A stretch of 64,000 bases of DNA from Agaricus subrufescens (Eukaryota; Basidiomycota; Agaricomycetes; Agaricales; Agaricaceae). Below the pieces are notes generated by a model. The model was not told where the DNA came from. It did not search any database and saw nothing but the letters and a program-made list of their open reading frames with translations. Position 1 is the stretch's first letter. The number at the start of each line of letters is the position of its first letter. Location of the stretch: positions 2,294,001 through 2,358,000 of the forward strand of contig CM057065.1 in the NCBI GenBank assembly GCA_029945375.1, read 5' to 3'. This document shows, one piece after another, positions 45,115 through 57,930 of this stretch. The translations under genes and the position numbers were made by a program.

Positions 45115-46533
45115 ATGTCGATTGACCTCGGATTAGATCGCCTCCAACATGCTACGCAGTATTTTCCGAAATATACTCGACCCACCTGCCATATCGCTGG
45201 TACTAATGGTAAAGGCAGTGTTGCTGCTATCATCGCGTCCATCCTTCGCTCTGCGTCACCTGCATTAAATGTAGGTCGGTACAATAGTCCGCACCTTGCC
45301 GTCGTGACCGATTGTATGGTCATTAACGATAAAACCGTTGAAAACGATCTTTACAACACGGTGCGATCGGAGGTCGAGCGCGTCAATGTCGAACACGACA
45401 TTAAGCTTACCAGCTTCGAGCTCCTCACACTCACTGCTCTACAAATCTTTGAACGTGCTCAGGTCGATGTGGCTGTAGTCGAAGTAGGCATGGGTGGGCG
45501 ACTAGATGCGACGAATATCATTCCCGACGAAGCCATACTAGTGTCGGCTTTGACGAATGTTGCAATAGATCATCAGGCTTTCTTGGGTTCTACAATTTCT
45601 GCCATCGCAACGGAAAAACTCGGGATTGCGAGAGCCGGAAAGCCCTTTGTTATTGGACCTCAAGATTACCCGGAAGTTGTCGACCTTGGTCAAAAACTCC
45701 TTTCGAGTAGAGGATGTGAACTCATCCCCCTCATTTCCGTATGCGAGATAGAAGCCCCAGCGCTCTCCCGTTTATCCTTCAGCCCCAGTGAATTTCACCC
45801 ACCACCCGGAATCAAAATCAAATTTCCATATCCCGCCTTCCCAGACCAAGTCATAGCGAATTTACCTCTTCATGGGAGCCACCAGCTCGAGAACGTGACG
45901 ACGGCGCTGACAGTGATTTCCACTCTCTTTAACAAACGGCTTCCGAATGCCAGTCTTTCCGGGCGCTTGACGCCATCAGCTTTAATCTCCGGGATAGACG
46001 GTGTACAGTGGGAGGGCCGTCTCTCCTTCCACAGATTGCCGTCTTCAAGGTCCATCCCCGTGCTTGTAGATGGTGCTCACAATTCAGTGTCTGCCACAGC
46101 ACTTGCAAATTACGTCTCTCAGATTTTCTCGAATTCCACTGATCCAACTATCGATATTACATACATCCTTGCGTTATCTAAATCTCCCCCGAAAACCACG
46201 CACGACGTATTATCTCCGATGCTCCTACCAATTGTACAAAACAACCTCAAAGAGCGCGTCAGACCGCATGTTGCACTATTACGTTTCTCTGCACCTGATG
46301 GAATGCCGTGGATCAGAGCCGTTTCTCCTTTGGAGATGGCTGACGTCGTTAACAATCTCATTCCTGGTGTCGATATGTGGGTCGCTGCAGAGGGTGATGA
46401 ACAGACGAAATCGCTAGCGGAGGCTATAGCATGGGCAGAAAACCGCACTCAAGACGCGGGGTTGGTTGTTGTTGCTGGCAGTCTGTATTTGGTCTCCGAT
46501 TTCTATCGAACATATGTTAGGAAATCAGTGTAA
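45115..46533 (+). CDS. FOL3: Dihydrofolate synthase (FolC/Mur ligase superfamily)
   Basis: Adds the first glutamate to dihydropteroate in folate synthesis, using ATP. Intronless frame of 472 aa from the ATG at 45115 (MSIDLGLDRLQHA); the frame is open 11 codons further upstream but without an ATG. The P-loop is HIAGTNGKGSV, followed by the folate-loop YNSPHL, then VDVAVVEVGMGGRLDATN with the Mg-binding residues, NVAIDHQAFLG, EKLGIARAGKPFVIG, and the C-terminal domain LVDGAHNSVSA. It reads closer to yeast Fol3 than to the polyglutamylating Met7. It is the only intron-free long gene in the window. Confidence 0.93.
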   Translation: MSIDLGLDRLQHATQYFPKYTRPTCHIAGTNGKGSVAAIIASILRSASPALNVGRYNSPHLAVVTDCMVINDKTVENDLYNTVRSEVERVNVEHDIKLTSFELLTLTALQIFERAQVDVAVVEVGMGGRLDATNIIPDEAILVSALTNVAIDHQAFLGSTISAIATEKLGIARAGKPFVIGPQDYPEVVDLGQKLLSSRGCELIPLISVCEIEAPALSRLSFSPSEFHPPPGIKIKFPYPAFPDQVIANLPLHGSHQLENVTTALTVISTLFNKRLPNASLSGRLTPSALISGIDGVQWEGRLSFHRLPSSRSIPVLVDGAHNSVSATALANYVSQIFSNSTDPTIDITYILALSKSPPKTTHDVLSPMLLPIVQNNLKERVRPHVALLRFSAPDGMPWIRAVSPLEMADVVNNLIPGVDMWVAAEGDEQTKSLAEAIAWAENRTQDAGLVVVAGSLYLVSDFYRTYVRKSV

Positions 46534-48466
46534 CATGCTTGTAGGTCACCTAATTTTACTAGGTTTGATGATTTAATCTTACGGTATCTTTCTGTAGTAT
46601 CCCAAGCCAGCAACTAGGGAATAATATAATTCTGCCTTCCTTATGATCCTTACTTCCGATAATTGTACACGAAAGTGTTGATAGGCCAATCTTTCGTTAA
46701 TACCCCGAAAAGTATCCTTATACTATTACTTCCGCGGTCTAGTCATTTTGAGGTCTGGTTGAGAAAAAGATAGTATGTTACATGACTGATCAATAGATAT
46801 TTATGTTATCATATATAAGTGTAATTTTAACGCATCGAATACGCGTTTATGCTTACTCTTGGTCATCATTCCGTTATCGGCATAGACCTGTTTTCCAGCG
46901 TGCATACATCATTTGACCGGGAAGGGTGCACTGGGGCCGCATGGCTGCTTACCTTGCTAAAATTAAGAACAGCGTTCATGAGCTACTGCAAATATTGAAC
47001 TGAAAATTTAACGGCTTATGGACTTAGGAAGTAGTAGGTGTTGAGGATTTGTGAAGAGACTCTCATAGAAGGGCGACAACAAACAGCGTACTGAAGTAGG
47101 GGTTCAAAATTCCCCTGTCCTACAATCTCAATTAATCACTTGATCGACAGCCACCGCGAATCAAACTCAATAATTAAGGATTTACTAATCCACACTCTGT
47201 AGCTGTATGTACCACTTGTTCCCTAAAAGGGTTTGCGGTTGACAGCAAGTTTATCAAACCGAGGTCCAAAAATTCAAGGGTTCAGGGTACATTATATATA
47301 GGCTTTCGGAGAGGAACATTGAAACCCACAGATGAGATGCCACTGCTAGTCTGATTATCTGGTATATAATAATACATGCCACTTTTTGAGGATAACAGCA
47401 CATCCTAGCACCTTGTTTCATCGGCCTATGTGGGAGTGTCAGGAAGTTTTTTAAAGGCTTGAAAGATTTTCCGTTTCAGGGAACTAGACTTCTGGGTGAG
47501 TTTATGTCTTCGATTTTTTAATTAGAAGTGTCAAGTTGGACGCATAATGTACGCTGACTGGTGGAAGTCTTTTTGTGTTTTCCAGTGATGTGACTGTGAC
47601 AATCAATATGAAATTGGCAGTGCACCAATACTCCAACCCTCGTGTTCCAAGCCACTGGCTTTCTCTGCGGGTAGTTGCGCCACAAATGAAGGCGCAGTAA
47701 TGGGATGACTACATCAGAAAGATACCTTTACCCCATTTTCCCTCGTTGGCCGCCGCAGCATCGTTCATTCATGCATGGTATGTTGTATGATAATTTTCAC
47801 TGTATGGCGTGAGTCAAGTTATTTCGCGCAAATTAGCTTCCCACCTTACGTTCATCGATAAAGGAACGATCCGGCATGTATGAATGCCCGCTGGATGATT
47901 GAAGAAACTAGCTTTGCGCGGCCGCACGATGTGCCGGGCGATGCCAGATCCACCTCGATTCCGCACCATTGATGGAAATCACTACGCCCTCACACCCACC
48001 ACCAAATGCGAAGCCGTTGTGCTCACGGGCATATCAAACCTTGGAGTCCATTCTCCTACCATAATCGCACGCCTCGCATGTGACGCGGATTCGCTGGCCG
48101 AGCTCTAACTTGGGATCGGGGGCGGGCATTAACGGCGTTGTAGGCCTTCTTACAGATCTCCGGACGACAGGGTTGGGCCAGCTGCAGGGGCAGGGGCAGG
48201 ATGAAAGTATGCCCTGGTTGCTATACATTCGTGTTGTTTTTCGGGGGATCGTCATCAGATCTAGACACGCCGAACTGTTCGAACAGGTTTGATCATCTCA
48301 CTAATGGTGTGTTTGGTTACTTATAGATATGACTTAACCTCCCTCAAACAGTCAAAATCATAGCCCCTCGATTCGATAGCAAGATCCGATTCCTTATATA
48401 AAGTCACCACTGCTGGTCTCCTCTACAATCCATCCCAGTCCCTCGTCGCCCTTCGGCAATCTAAAC
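46534..48466. other. Intergenic stretch, no gene recognised
   Basis: 1.9 kb between FOL3 and inositol oxygenase. The first kilobase is AT-rich with no usable frames. Frames at 47899-48292 on both strands are unconvincing. Confidence 0.45.
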
Positions 48467-49799
48467 ATGCCATCATCAACATTTACTCAAGTCGAGTACA
48501 CCTCCGACGCCATAGATGAAGGTATGACACATCACCACGTCTTCGATGCTAAATCTAACGCTTGTTCGCTTGCAGTCAACCAGCTAAAAGGATGCCTGTG
48601 GAACTCAGAGGCGGAATTTGCCAAGGAAAAGGATACCACGTCGTTCAGGCGGTATGAAGACGCCTGCGATCGTGTGAAGGGATTCTATCAAGAACAACAT
48701 GGTTTGCAATTCGCTTCTTTCTATAACCAACAACATTAACATCAGCTTGCCGTAGAAAAACAAACGCTAGCGTTCAATCTTGAAGTTCGCCAACGCTTCG
48801 CTGATTTGAAACATTGTGAAATGGGTCAGCTCTACCCCCTCAATTTACACCGCATGCTCGGCTCACTCGTAATCACAGGAGTTTGGGAAGCGATGGAGCT
48901 TCTCAATTCAATGACAGATGATTCAGATCCTGACGTGAGAAGCTTGTTCCGCCTGCTTAATTCAACAGTTGACAACCTGCTCGAGTAGACAAGCGTGTCT
49001 CAAATTGAGCATCTCTTACAAACAGCAGAAGCCATACGCGGGGATGGAAAGCCTGAATGGATGCAGGTTGTTGGCCTTGTGCATGATCTTGGCAAACTTC
49101 TTGCCACCTTCCAACCGGAGTAAAGTTTTTTTTTCTTTTCGCACATTTCTCATTTCTGAAGCCGTTTTCTTTTAGAGGACAATGGGCCATTGTTGGAGTA
49201 CGTATGACATACTAAATTGCGTCAGGCTGATCGGCGAACTCACGTTATTGGTTTCATTAGGATACATTCCCCGTTGGGTGCAAGTACTCAGATAAAATAA
49301 TCTATCCAGAGTCCTTTTCTGCCAACCCAGACTCACGAAACGACAACCTTATGACCGACTGTGGCATCTATGAGCCTCATTGTGGGCTAGAGAACGTTCT
49401 ACTCTCGTGGGGTCATGATGAGGTGACTTTATATCTGTTGTGTCGATGTATCGTTTTCTGACCAATACTCATAGTACCTTTACTCGGTCATGAAAAATCA
49501 GTCCACGCTCCCAAAGGAGGGTCTTTGGATGATTCGGTATCACTCCTTCTATCCGTTAGTTTTATCCACTCCTCCAGATTCGGCCTCCAATACTAACGAG
49601 TCTATTTTCCAGATGGCATCGCGAGGGTGCTTATCAACATCTATGCAACGATACCGACAAGGAAGCACTTGCTGCAGTTCAAGCATTCAATCCTTATGAT
49701 TTATACAGCAAGAGCGACGACCCTGTAGATCCAGAGAAGCTCAAACCTTACTACACAACCCTCATCGCCAAATTCTTTCCTGAGAAGCTAAGGTGGTGA
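48467..49799 (+). CDS. Myo-inositol oxygenase
   Basis: Di-iron enzyme converting myo-inositol to D-glucuronate, first step of inositol catabolism, cytosolic. Nine exons: 48467-48521, 48576-48701, 48756-48824, 48879-48934, 48989-49119, 49176-49197, 49261-49422, 49475-49554 and 49613-49799; 295 aa, close to the 285 of the human enzyme. Blocks: [48 protein letters not shown] (HD iron ligands), [41 protein letters not shown] (His ligand), [16 protein letters not shown] (His ligand) and the end [11 protein letters not shown]. All junctions keep phase. Identity certain. Confidence 0.95.
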
Positions 49800-52273
49800 A
49801 GAGGAATTAATCTTCTAAATGTGACGAGTCTCGTAATACCTCTGTTTAATCTGACGTAGTTTAGTATTCATATGCCGACCAAAACTTACGCTATCTAGAC
49901 TAATATTTTTCCGTTGCCTAATATCTTCTTGTTGCCTAATAGGACGCTTTAGATATTTTTTGTACCCCTGTTCGTCGTCGTGGTTGTAAATGAAGGTGTA
50001 TTACCCATTCCCGGCGAGCCAAGTAAACGGCGGTTTCGCTACTCCGAAACTATTACATATTCTCTCTGGCATGTACCGATGCCCTAACAGATTGTCTTGT
50101 GTATGGTCTCTGTCAGGCTCCTCTGTTGGTGAGTCAACTGATGCTCCATGCCACCTCAAGTTATACAGTGTTTAGGATTCCAGGCGCACAAATGATTATA
50201 TTAGGATTCTGAGATAAAAGGACATTGAGAAGGGTCCCTGGAGAACGGCGACCTGGTGTGAAACTCCGTATAATTTCACATATATACTTATACAAGTCGT
50301 CCTTGGTCGACATCCTCTGTTGATTACGTACAGAGTCAAAAAGAAAATTTCTCAAAACGTTACTATACTTACAATGTGTTAAGGTACAAGATCGTACATT
50401 CGAGCGTGACAGTCGGAGCCGATCACGGTTGATACGGCGGATTTTCCTGTTTCAACCCCTCACCTATCTCTAATGGATCCCAGCATATTGCCCATATCAT
50501 TCATTGTGAGTCAGGTAGTATCTGTACAAATGTTTGGGGTGGGGACCTTGTACTGTATCTTCCGAGATCAATATGGAAACGTAGTTCGGATGTTGTATGG
50601 GGGCGCTGACACGTCGAAGAAGAGACCCTCGAACGACTTTGTATGAATGTTACTTGATCTCGGTTCCAGTAGTGCGTATGATGATAAATGGGTATATCGA
50701 AGGAATCCATGTCGTTTGATAGACACTTTCACTGCATAGCCACATCAGTGGTCTATTTTTGAATGAACGTAATGGCCGTTGCGAGCGGATCCCCCCATGA
50801 TGATCCAGCATAGCGGATGAATGGACGAGGCCCCCGTTCACGACCCGTGCATGATCCACCTTGACGCGGAAAATGGTCCTGACATGCATGTAGGTCCAAG
50901 TGTTCCGAATGTAGTCTAAACCTGGAGGAGCAAGCAAATGACATATGATTAATAACGATAGACTTCTCCGGCTAGGGAGAGAAAAAGTAGGACAGTGTGA
51001 ATTCGGGCGACCGATTACGAATCCTCGGTAATGGAGTGGAAGAAAATAAATCAGGCAACAATGACATCTGAGTAGCGATCGTGGCACCGCGACAATGCGG
51101 GGTGGGTGTAAGATAGCAATGGGAACATCCCAACACCAATAGACCGAATAACTATCGGCAGACTATCGGGATGGTAAATACGCTACAGGGCCGAGACCCG
51201 ATGCGATGAGATCGAAACCGAAGTGCGGTGCATTCACCCCGTTACCAACCCGGTAGGACTTGGGTAAGGAGCATGATCAGAGATGCGGCAGTGTGGGGAT
51301 CAAGCTAGAACGAACAGCAAATGTCGTGTGAAATCCGGGAAATTGGAGTCCATTTTTCCCACACGGACTTGGCAAAAAAATCATGAAATTCTCACGAAGC
51401 CCTGCCCTTATTTCATTCTCTTACACAGAAAATTGAAGGCAACAGCTTCTTGAGTACAAATTACCGTCTATTCGGAACTCCCTCTTCTATAGCCAGTAAT
51501 TGAAATGGTACGTGATACACAGCAAATTGCTGATAGTTTATTTCTTCCTGTTCTTGATGCAGACTTGCTGTCATCCACGTCAATAGCAAAGACAGGTGTT
51601 CCTAAGTCCTAATTAAAATTTTTCCTGTTCTCGCGCATAGTTACTGGTTAACGAGCCAAGGTTCCTATCCTTAGGTCTTCCGAAATGTTCTCGGTCGAGT
51701 TCTGTCAAAAAGCTGAAGACCTCAGATCGCTCATACGCATTTGAGTCATCCTGGAATCATCTATATTCGGGAAGCGAAAGCAAAGTCAACAATCGATCAC
51801 GGTGTTAACTACAACATGTTTCCTGTGAATGTCACACTAAGAGACATCGGCGACGTCTAGAATCCGACATGCATAGTGCGAACTCCGAAAGAAAAATTAA
51901 CTCGAGTAGTCTCATCGTCTGGACCACTCGCTCTCGGTAGTCGATTCCCGGCCTCAGTCCGGAGAAAAGGTAAAACCTCCTCGGATATGCTTCATGGTGA
52001 GTAGATTAATTCGGAATTCAGCGCTCTCAATTGACTATGGATCTAACACTGGCGGAGACGATGAACATCATAAAACAAGCTCATGATATGATATAGGATT
52101 GCATCTGGCGGTGCTCTTTTGGGGATGATTACTAAAAAAACATGTAGGATTATATTTATTCGCTTATAAGTCATCCAATCGCCAGTCTGTATGTTACACA
52201 AAGCATGGGTCTATCAGAAAAGTAAGCACTATGAGACACAAACACCCTTTATTATTATCTTCCTCAATTCTAC
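49800..52273. other. Gene-poor stretch, left part
   Basis: 2.5 kb between inositol oxygenase and the GST gene. Minus-strand frames at 50650-51087 look partly protein-like but give no consistent model. No repeats or RNA genes recognised. Confidence 0.4.
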
Positions 52274-53070
52274 TCAGTTGTCGCAGTTTGACCACACGTC
52301 CAAGCTCTTCTTCAGGGCAGCCCACCTTCCATTGTTCCACGCCATCAGGTCTTTCCACTCCTTACTATCGTCCCCCAGACATAGCCTGAACTCACTCAAC
52401 AGTCCACCAATCGTAAAGTCTGCGAGACTGACGGTGTCCCCCACAAAGTAAGGACCCGACGACTTGCTCATCCACCCATCAAGCGTATCAAACGCGTCTT
52501 GGACCTGCTTCCAAGCCTTCACGCGCTCTTCTCCTTTAGGCTCCAACTCCGCCATCGACTTTCCGAACATCCTCTCCCGAGTCGAATCGAAATAATCAGC
52601 ACTGGGTGGGTTTAAGCCTCCACGACATTTCGGGAAGAAGATGGGGTAAATCGGAGAGATGACTTTGTAGAATTCCTCGTGGAAGGCGGCTTGAAGGGCT
52701 TCGGTACCAGCAGGCAAGACTTTGGGAGTGTTGGGGTATTGTTTGTCGAGATACTGGGCAATGTTGAATGTCTCGCTGACTTTTGCGCCAGTCGAGTCAT
52801 CTATGAGGGATGGAATGGTGTACGATGGATGACCATTCATAGTGCCACTAGGGGGGATGCCTAGCTTCGGGAACTCCGTCGCCATGTCGGGGAATTCATA
52901 ATAGGCAGTCTTGTAAGGGAGATTTTTGTAGTTAAGGGTGTACCTGACAGTATAACAATGAGCAAACGAACGATAATGACACATTGTGCAGCGACATACC
53001 TAATCTTCCATGCATTTAGGGAAACAGTCTTGATTGGGTCCTTAGCCTTGAGATCGTAGAAGGTAATCAT
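52274..53070 (-). CDS. Glutathione S-transferase (basidiomycete Ure2p/GSTFuA-like)
   Basis: Cytosolic detoxification enzyme joining glutathione to electrophiles; GSTFuA members of wood-decay fungi bind plant phenolics. Exons 53000-53070 and 52274-52943 give 246 aa, a normal length. The thioredoxin-like N-terminal domain starts MITFYDLKAKDPIKTVSLNA, where the Ser after V is a likely catalytic residue. YTIPSLIDDSTGAKVSETFN follows, with the glutathione-binding E-S/T pair. The helical C-terminal domain contains GPYFVGDTVSLADFTIGGLL, with the N-cap Asp. The isolated position in a gene-poor region suggests no cluster partner. Confidence 0.9.
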
Positions 53071-53339
53071 ACTGGGCGATGAGGAGGTTGGGATAAACGA
53101 AGAGAATGTAGGACGATGTTTTCACAGGGATGGTCAAGCCTCCTATTTATACGTCCAGACATAGGCAGGTACGGCCCGTTTAGCCTTGGAAATTGCTCTA
53201 GGTCACCACTAATCATATGTTCATCAACTCTCTTGCTCTACCTCTATGTGTTTTTTTGGCCTGTCAAAATGGAATGCAGGGCTTCGTTTTACAACTTTGG
53301 CATCCGTGTGACACAAACGCGTACTTGTTGACATTAACC

Positions 53340-53425
53340 GGAGTAGATATACCAAATCGGCGAGCGCTAGAATCAGACTCGGAGTAGATATACCACAAGT
53401 GGGGGCGGGACCCGGAGTAGATATC
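53340..53425 (+). repeat. Three copies of GGAGTAGATATACC motif
   Basis: Copies begin at 53340, 53381 and 53414. The first two share GGAGTAGATATACCA and the third GGAGTAGATATCCCA. Spacing is 41 and 33 nt. The sequence between copies is only weakly similar. Confidence 0.6.
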
Positions 53426-56044
53426 CCAACTACAGGAGGCTACTGCGTCATGTCCCGGTCATCCCTTGCTCTTTGGATTATGAACGTGAAGATCATGGGG
53501 AGCATCTTATGGCGTTGCCGAGAGATGGAATAACTATGAAGCAGGAAAGAAGATGACCATCGTAAAAGTGGAGGTGTCGTACGTGCTCATTCAAAGGCTT
53601 TCTGAATCGCCGGGCTAATCTCCACAGGGTGTCTTCATTTGACACTACCAGTTTAGGCTATTAGAGAAGGCCGAGTCTGGAGGTGTGATCTCCCGAAACC
53701 GGAGCACCTCACACCCACGGGGACGATTGACATAAACGTTAACCATTTGGTGGGGTACTGAAATCGAGTATGATATGAGCTGCAAGCGATCGAGTTTCTA
53801 CACTCCTCCTAGTTCTTTCGCCAGCTACTGCGTGTTACTCGCGTGCGAGTTGGCGAAGGACAAAATCTTGGTGTGACAATAATTATCGGAATGCACGATC
53901 AAGTGATGGTTTCTAATCGATAGCCGGTAGATCACTACCTCATTTAGTAGTGAACCCCTTGATTCTGTAGCACCATCCGTTGAGCCGTTCCTGCCCCCCT
54001 CCGAACATCATTGTCAAGCGAGTCATGAGCACAATCAGAACCATCGATCGCTCCACAACAATACCAGACAAGTCTAGAAACGGTTATAGCATGTACAGAA
54101 TATCTCAGGGGATTCGGCCATATCCCTCATACAATGTAAAACTTATGAGTTGAATAGGGGTAGCCTTCTCAGACCGACATAATTCCACCGTTCAGGATTT
54201 CAATGTCGCCTTGAAAGTAACAGTCAAAGTCCCTACTGGCTCATCATTTGAGATTATGAGACCAGTCAATAGGGGCGATCGCTTGCAATTTCAAAGACGC
54301 GACCCGCGTGGTGATTCGACATCTAAAGCCCGAGATAATCGACAGCAATCATCTCATGCCGCATACTACTTTCGATCTGATCTTTTGGACCTGAGTGCCT
54401 CACAGTATCAGAAAAACCCTGCACGCTCCGTCATAGTCGATAAGCCCTGGCAGGACAATGCAATGGCCATATTGTCTGTGTGGGCGGTGTAGACTTGTTA
54501 CTGGTGGGAGAAAACGAGGTAAAATCCCAGGATGAAGCAACGGGGATCGGCAAGTCTGGTGGCCAGGGAGCTATAGAGTACAGAACTCAGAGCGACAATT
54601 CTAATACGCATGGATTTTGTTCAAAGCTATTAATGCATGCAGGATGATTGCAGAAAAAGCTCTGTTGGATTTCCATCGTCCAGTAGTAGCTACATACCCG
54701 CTTTTGAGGAAGACGTTCATTAATAACTCTGCAAAAGATCCTCTGCGGACCGTCAAGTAAAATCAGTTAATACTAAACCAAAGAAAGGTACAGACCCATT
54801 TTCGAACCCTCGGATATCGGAGTTCGAGTATCGGAGTCACGAATGTTTTACTGTTTAACTCGTTCTTTCTACCTGAGGAATAAGAAGAGGTTATTTTTGT
54901 ATGACTTGGATGTGATCTTAGCTAGGGTCTCCTTTGGAATCTTCCAACTAACTCGAGAGCAGAAGATCAATTTTAGAAAAAATTCTGGGAGATCGCGGTT
55001 TCGTAATGGAATCTTGGCCGATCCCGGACCAACAGCTTTATCGTCTTACTCTTGTTTGGTTGGAAGGGGGTAGTCGAATAGGTAAATGGCTATAGGATAT
55101 GCCAGCCCCAAGAAACTCATTAGCGTGCCCTTTTATGGTAAGCCCACGAGGAAGCACAATCCATACACGAGGACAGATTAAGTCCACCAAGTTGAACGTA
55201 GTACTCGGCATAATCCACGACCTACCAGATCCGGACACCCGAGAGCTGCCGAACATGGAACGGCCTGACTGCTACTGCGCGATTTACAACTGCGGCCCTC
55301 GGGCCACTAGTAGGTCAGTAAATTTAGATTTCTCGAGGCAGGCGGTATCAGCTCCCAGGACAGAAAAGGCTAATTGGCAGGACTCCGCCTACTAATGAGA
55401 CTTCGATACTATCAGTTTTGTCTGGAATTGCAGTAACACTTATTTACTCGTCGTCCCTCGGCTCTCTACGATTTTCAACCAGCTGTAATTTATTCCGGAA
55501 TTTCATTGGTACTCTTTCTCGAAATCTGCTTAATGGATAAGTTAAACATAGAAAGATGGGATTATGGATTCTTTGATTTCACAGACAGCCTCCCCAGGCT
55601 AACGATCATTGTGATGGATGATTTGAACATTAGACTCGAGGGAGAAATACTCCACTGGTGTTTCTCGAACATCATTCGTATAATTCGTCGACGGCTGTAT
55701 CCGTAAGTCTCAGGATTACTGGTATTAACTTCACCATTGACACTAAGCTAGTGATACCAGAAACCAAAAGAGAGGCATAATTGTATCGGAGTCAAGTCAC
55801 CGTAAGGTAGTAATACAAGAAGAATCTTTCTGTTAGATAGCGTACCCGATACTCGGAAAAGTGGGGAATGGGGTCAAGAGTAAAAAATTATCTTCTAACC
55901 TTCATCCTCATATTCTGAGTCAACGTATTATCCGGCGTGTGCTCTGGTACGTGCTCGTTGACATCACGACGATAGGGAATTTCGAAGTCGAAGTCGAAGA
56001 AGTTTAAGCATTACTAAACATGATGCATGATGATTTACTCGCCG

Positions 56045-56240
56045 CTACCCACCAGGCGGGTAGTGTTTTAGCGCCGGTACACTAATATTAGCCCGTACCC
56101 GCATCCGAGTCCACCTTACTCTTACCCCAAAGCTGTGCCGATACACCTGTTCTAGACCTTCTCTTTGTAAACTTGCGGGGTCTTTATCCCATGAATGACA
56201 TGGCAGCTCCACTAACGCGATTGATGATCTATCTCTAGCC
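56045..56240. repeat. Diverged dispersed repeat, copy 1
   Basis: Contains CCCACCAGGCGGGTA, CCGTACCCGCA and ACTCTTACCCCA in the same order as 57785-57930. Similarity fades and contains gaps, so the copies are old. Confidence 0.4.
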
Positions 56241-57200
56241 GGAAGAACTTGTGGATGGAGGAGTACAATTGTAAGCTTGCGCTCACGACTGACCATTCTA
56301 TTTATAGCCTGGCGTATTTACCTTCTCATGATGAACTTTCTGGTAGTTTTATCCTCTTCCTGTACATATAGGTGTATCTATTTTCTGTAAAACAATATCG
56401 TGAACACTGATTCATTGTGTGATTGTGGGTTGTCGTTCTAGTGAGCCGCGTTGGCTTTCAATAAATGGAGAAAAAATTAGACCTTCGGTTAGTTCTTGAT
56501 TGGGTTGACAATGTGATGAATGACAACTATTCTCGTTGCCACAGTGAGATGGATTGATAAGGAAAATGATCGGAGGAAAACTGTGATATGGCAGATATAT
56601 CAACACAGATTCTTATCATTGACTTTGAGAAGTTGTTTCTCACTCTCTTAAAATATAACTAGTCTAACGCTCAGCGCTCATGACAAATGTTATGAATGCT
56701 CCGCCGATCATGATGAATTGCAAGAATGTGAACGACTGAAAATGATGTTAGGCTGTTGGGAAATCAAAAGTCACAAGATCGTTTTTTTCCAGGGTATGCT
56801 CTGGTAGAAAGTGAGAGTCACAAGCCACTGGTACCATCAATATCAGCTTCGTTCTCTCAAGTCAATTTCAAACAAATGTTGCATGATAATCCATCAGGCA
56901 TGGTAATGATGAAAACCATATATGTATGTCTCAGAAATGAATATATACGGCTACTGAAGGGCAAACGAATCTAAACATGTCCAACAGCTTTGAAGTTCAG
57001 TATGAATAACAGTGCCTCAGTGCCAATACAAGGGGCACGTCTCCTCATCGCCCAGCTTGAGTCTTCGTGTATCTGCCGTCACGCCCGAAGCATCAAACGC
57101 TCCTACCGCAGTATCAGATAAGGCCCAACATGAACTAGGGTTTAATCATACCTGATTTAGTTTGAGCTTCCGGGCGCAAAGTTGTACGAAAACTAGTAAA

Positions 57201-57494
57201 AGGGTGCTTGTTCTAGTGTCGGTTGATGATGCGCTGATGGACTGATGGAACTAGTTTGGGATAAATGCTTCTCCTATGAGATGTTGGGGGTGAACGACCT
57301 TTGCTAGTAGCTGGGGGAGGGGCTACTTCGAGATATCTAAACTCTGCAGGGTGCTTGTTCTAGTGTTGGTTGATGATACATTGATGGACTGATGGAACTA
57401 ATTTGGGATAGATGCTTCTCCTGCGAGATGTCGGGGGTGAAAGGCCTTTGCTGATAGCTTGGGGGGCGGAGTTCTCAAGATATCTGAGCTCTGC
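57201..57494 (+). repeat. Tandem duplication of a 147-bp unit
   Basis: Unit 1 is 57201-57347 and unit 2 is 57348-57494. Both begin AGGGTGCTTGTTCTAGTGT, share GGTTGATGAT and CTGATGGACTGATGGAACTA, and end near CTCTGCAG. The units differ at a modest number of positions. No long open frame runs through it. Confidence 0.8.
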
Positions 57495-57784
57495 AGGAAT
57501 AAAGACAATAGTGGAGATGTCTGGAAATCGTTAACGTTTTTGAGCCTCGATAAGTTTCCTGCACATCCGGGGAAACGAACCACGCACACCTATTTCTGTC
57601 AAGTGGTGTGGGACTTTTGAAAACCAGATATCGTTAACAATACTGGTTGGTCTTTCAAAATCGAATATTCATTATCCTCATAAATGTAATCATCTGTGCC
57701 CTGTTGCGCATGCTCACTGGCAGTGCAACTGTCGAACGTGTCAGTGTTGAAGAAGGTAGTAGATTACTGATATCACCCGCGGCT

Positions 57785-57930
57785 TCCCACCAGGCAGGTA
57801 TGCAGGGGTTGACATCCGTACCCGTACCCGCACCGCCCGAACTCTTACCACACATCCGCGCCAAACTCTACTCCTGACTTTCCCTTTGCAATTTTGAGGG
57901 GACTCTGACTGTTCGGCTCTATCTCTCGGG
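57785..57930. repeat. Diverged dispersed repeat, copy 2
   Basis: Contains CCCACCAGGCAGGTA, CCGTACCCGTACCCGCACC and ACTCTTACC, matching 56045-56240 in order and orientation. Confidence 0.4.

Noticed and set aside
47090..47135. Possible tRNA-like T-arm (GGTTCAAAATTCCCC)
   Set aside because: The loop is too long, and no matching acceptor, D and anticodon arms could be folded around it.
50650..51087. 145-codon minus-strand frame with some protein-like stretches
   Set aside because: Two overlapping frames compete, no family motif holds over more than a few residues, and no splice chain links to a start or stop in context.
54211..55706. Plus-strand frames as candidate genes between GST and tetraspanin
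   Set aside because: They are short, with no recognisable domain and no flanking consistent introns.
56653..56740. Minus-strand exon-like piece (SFTFLQFIMIGGAFITFVM followed by a stop)
   Set aside because: It has an acceptor-like TTTTCAG and a hydrophobic segment, but no upstream exon could be found within 400 bp.
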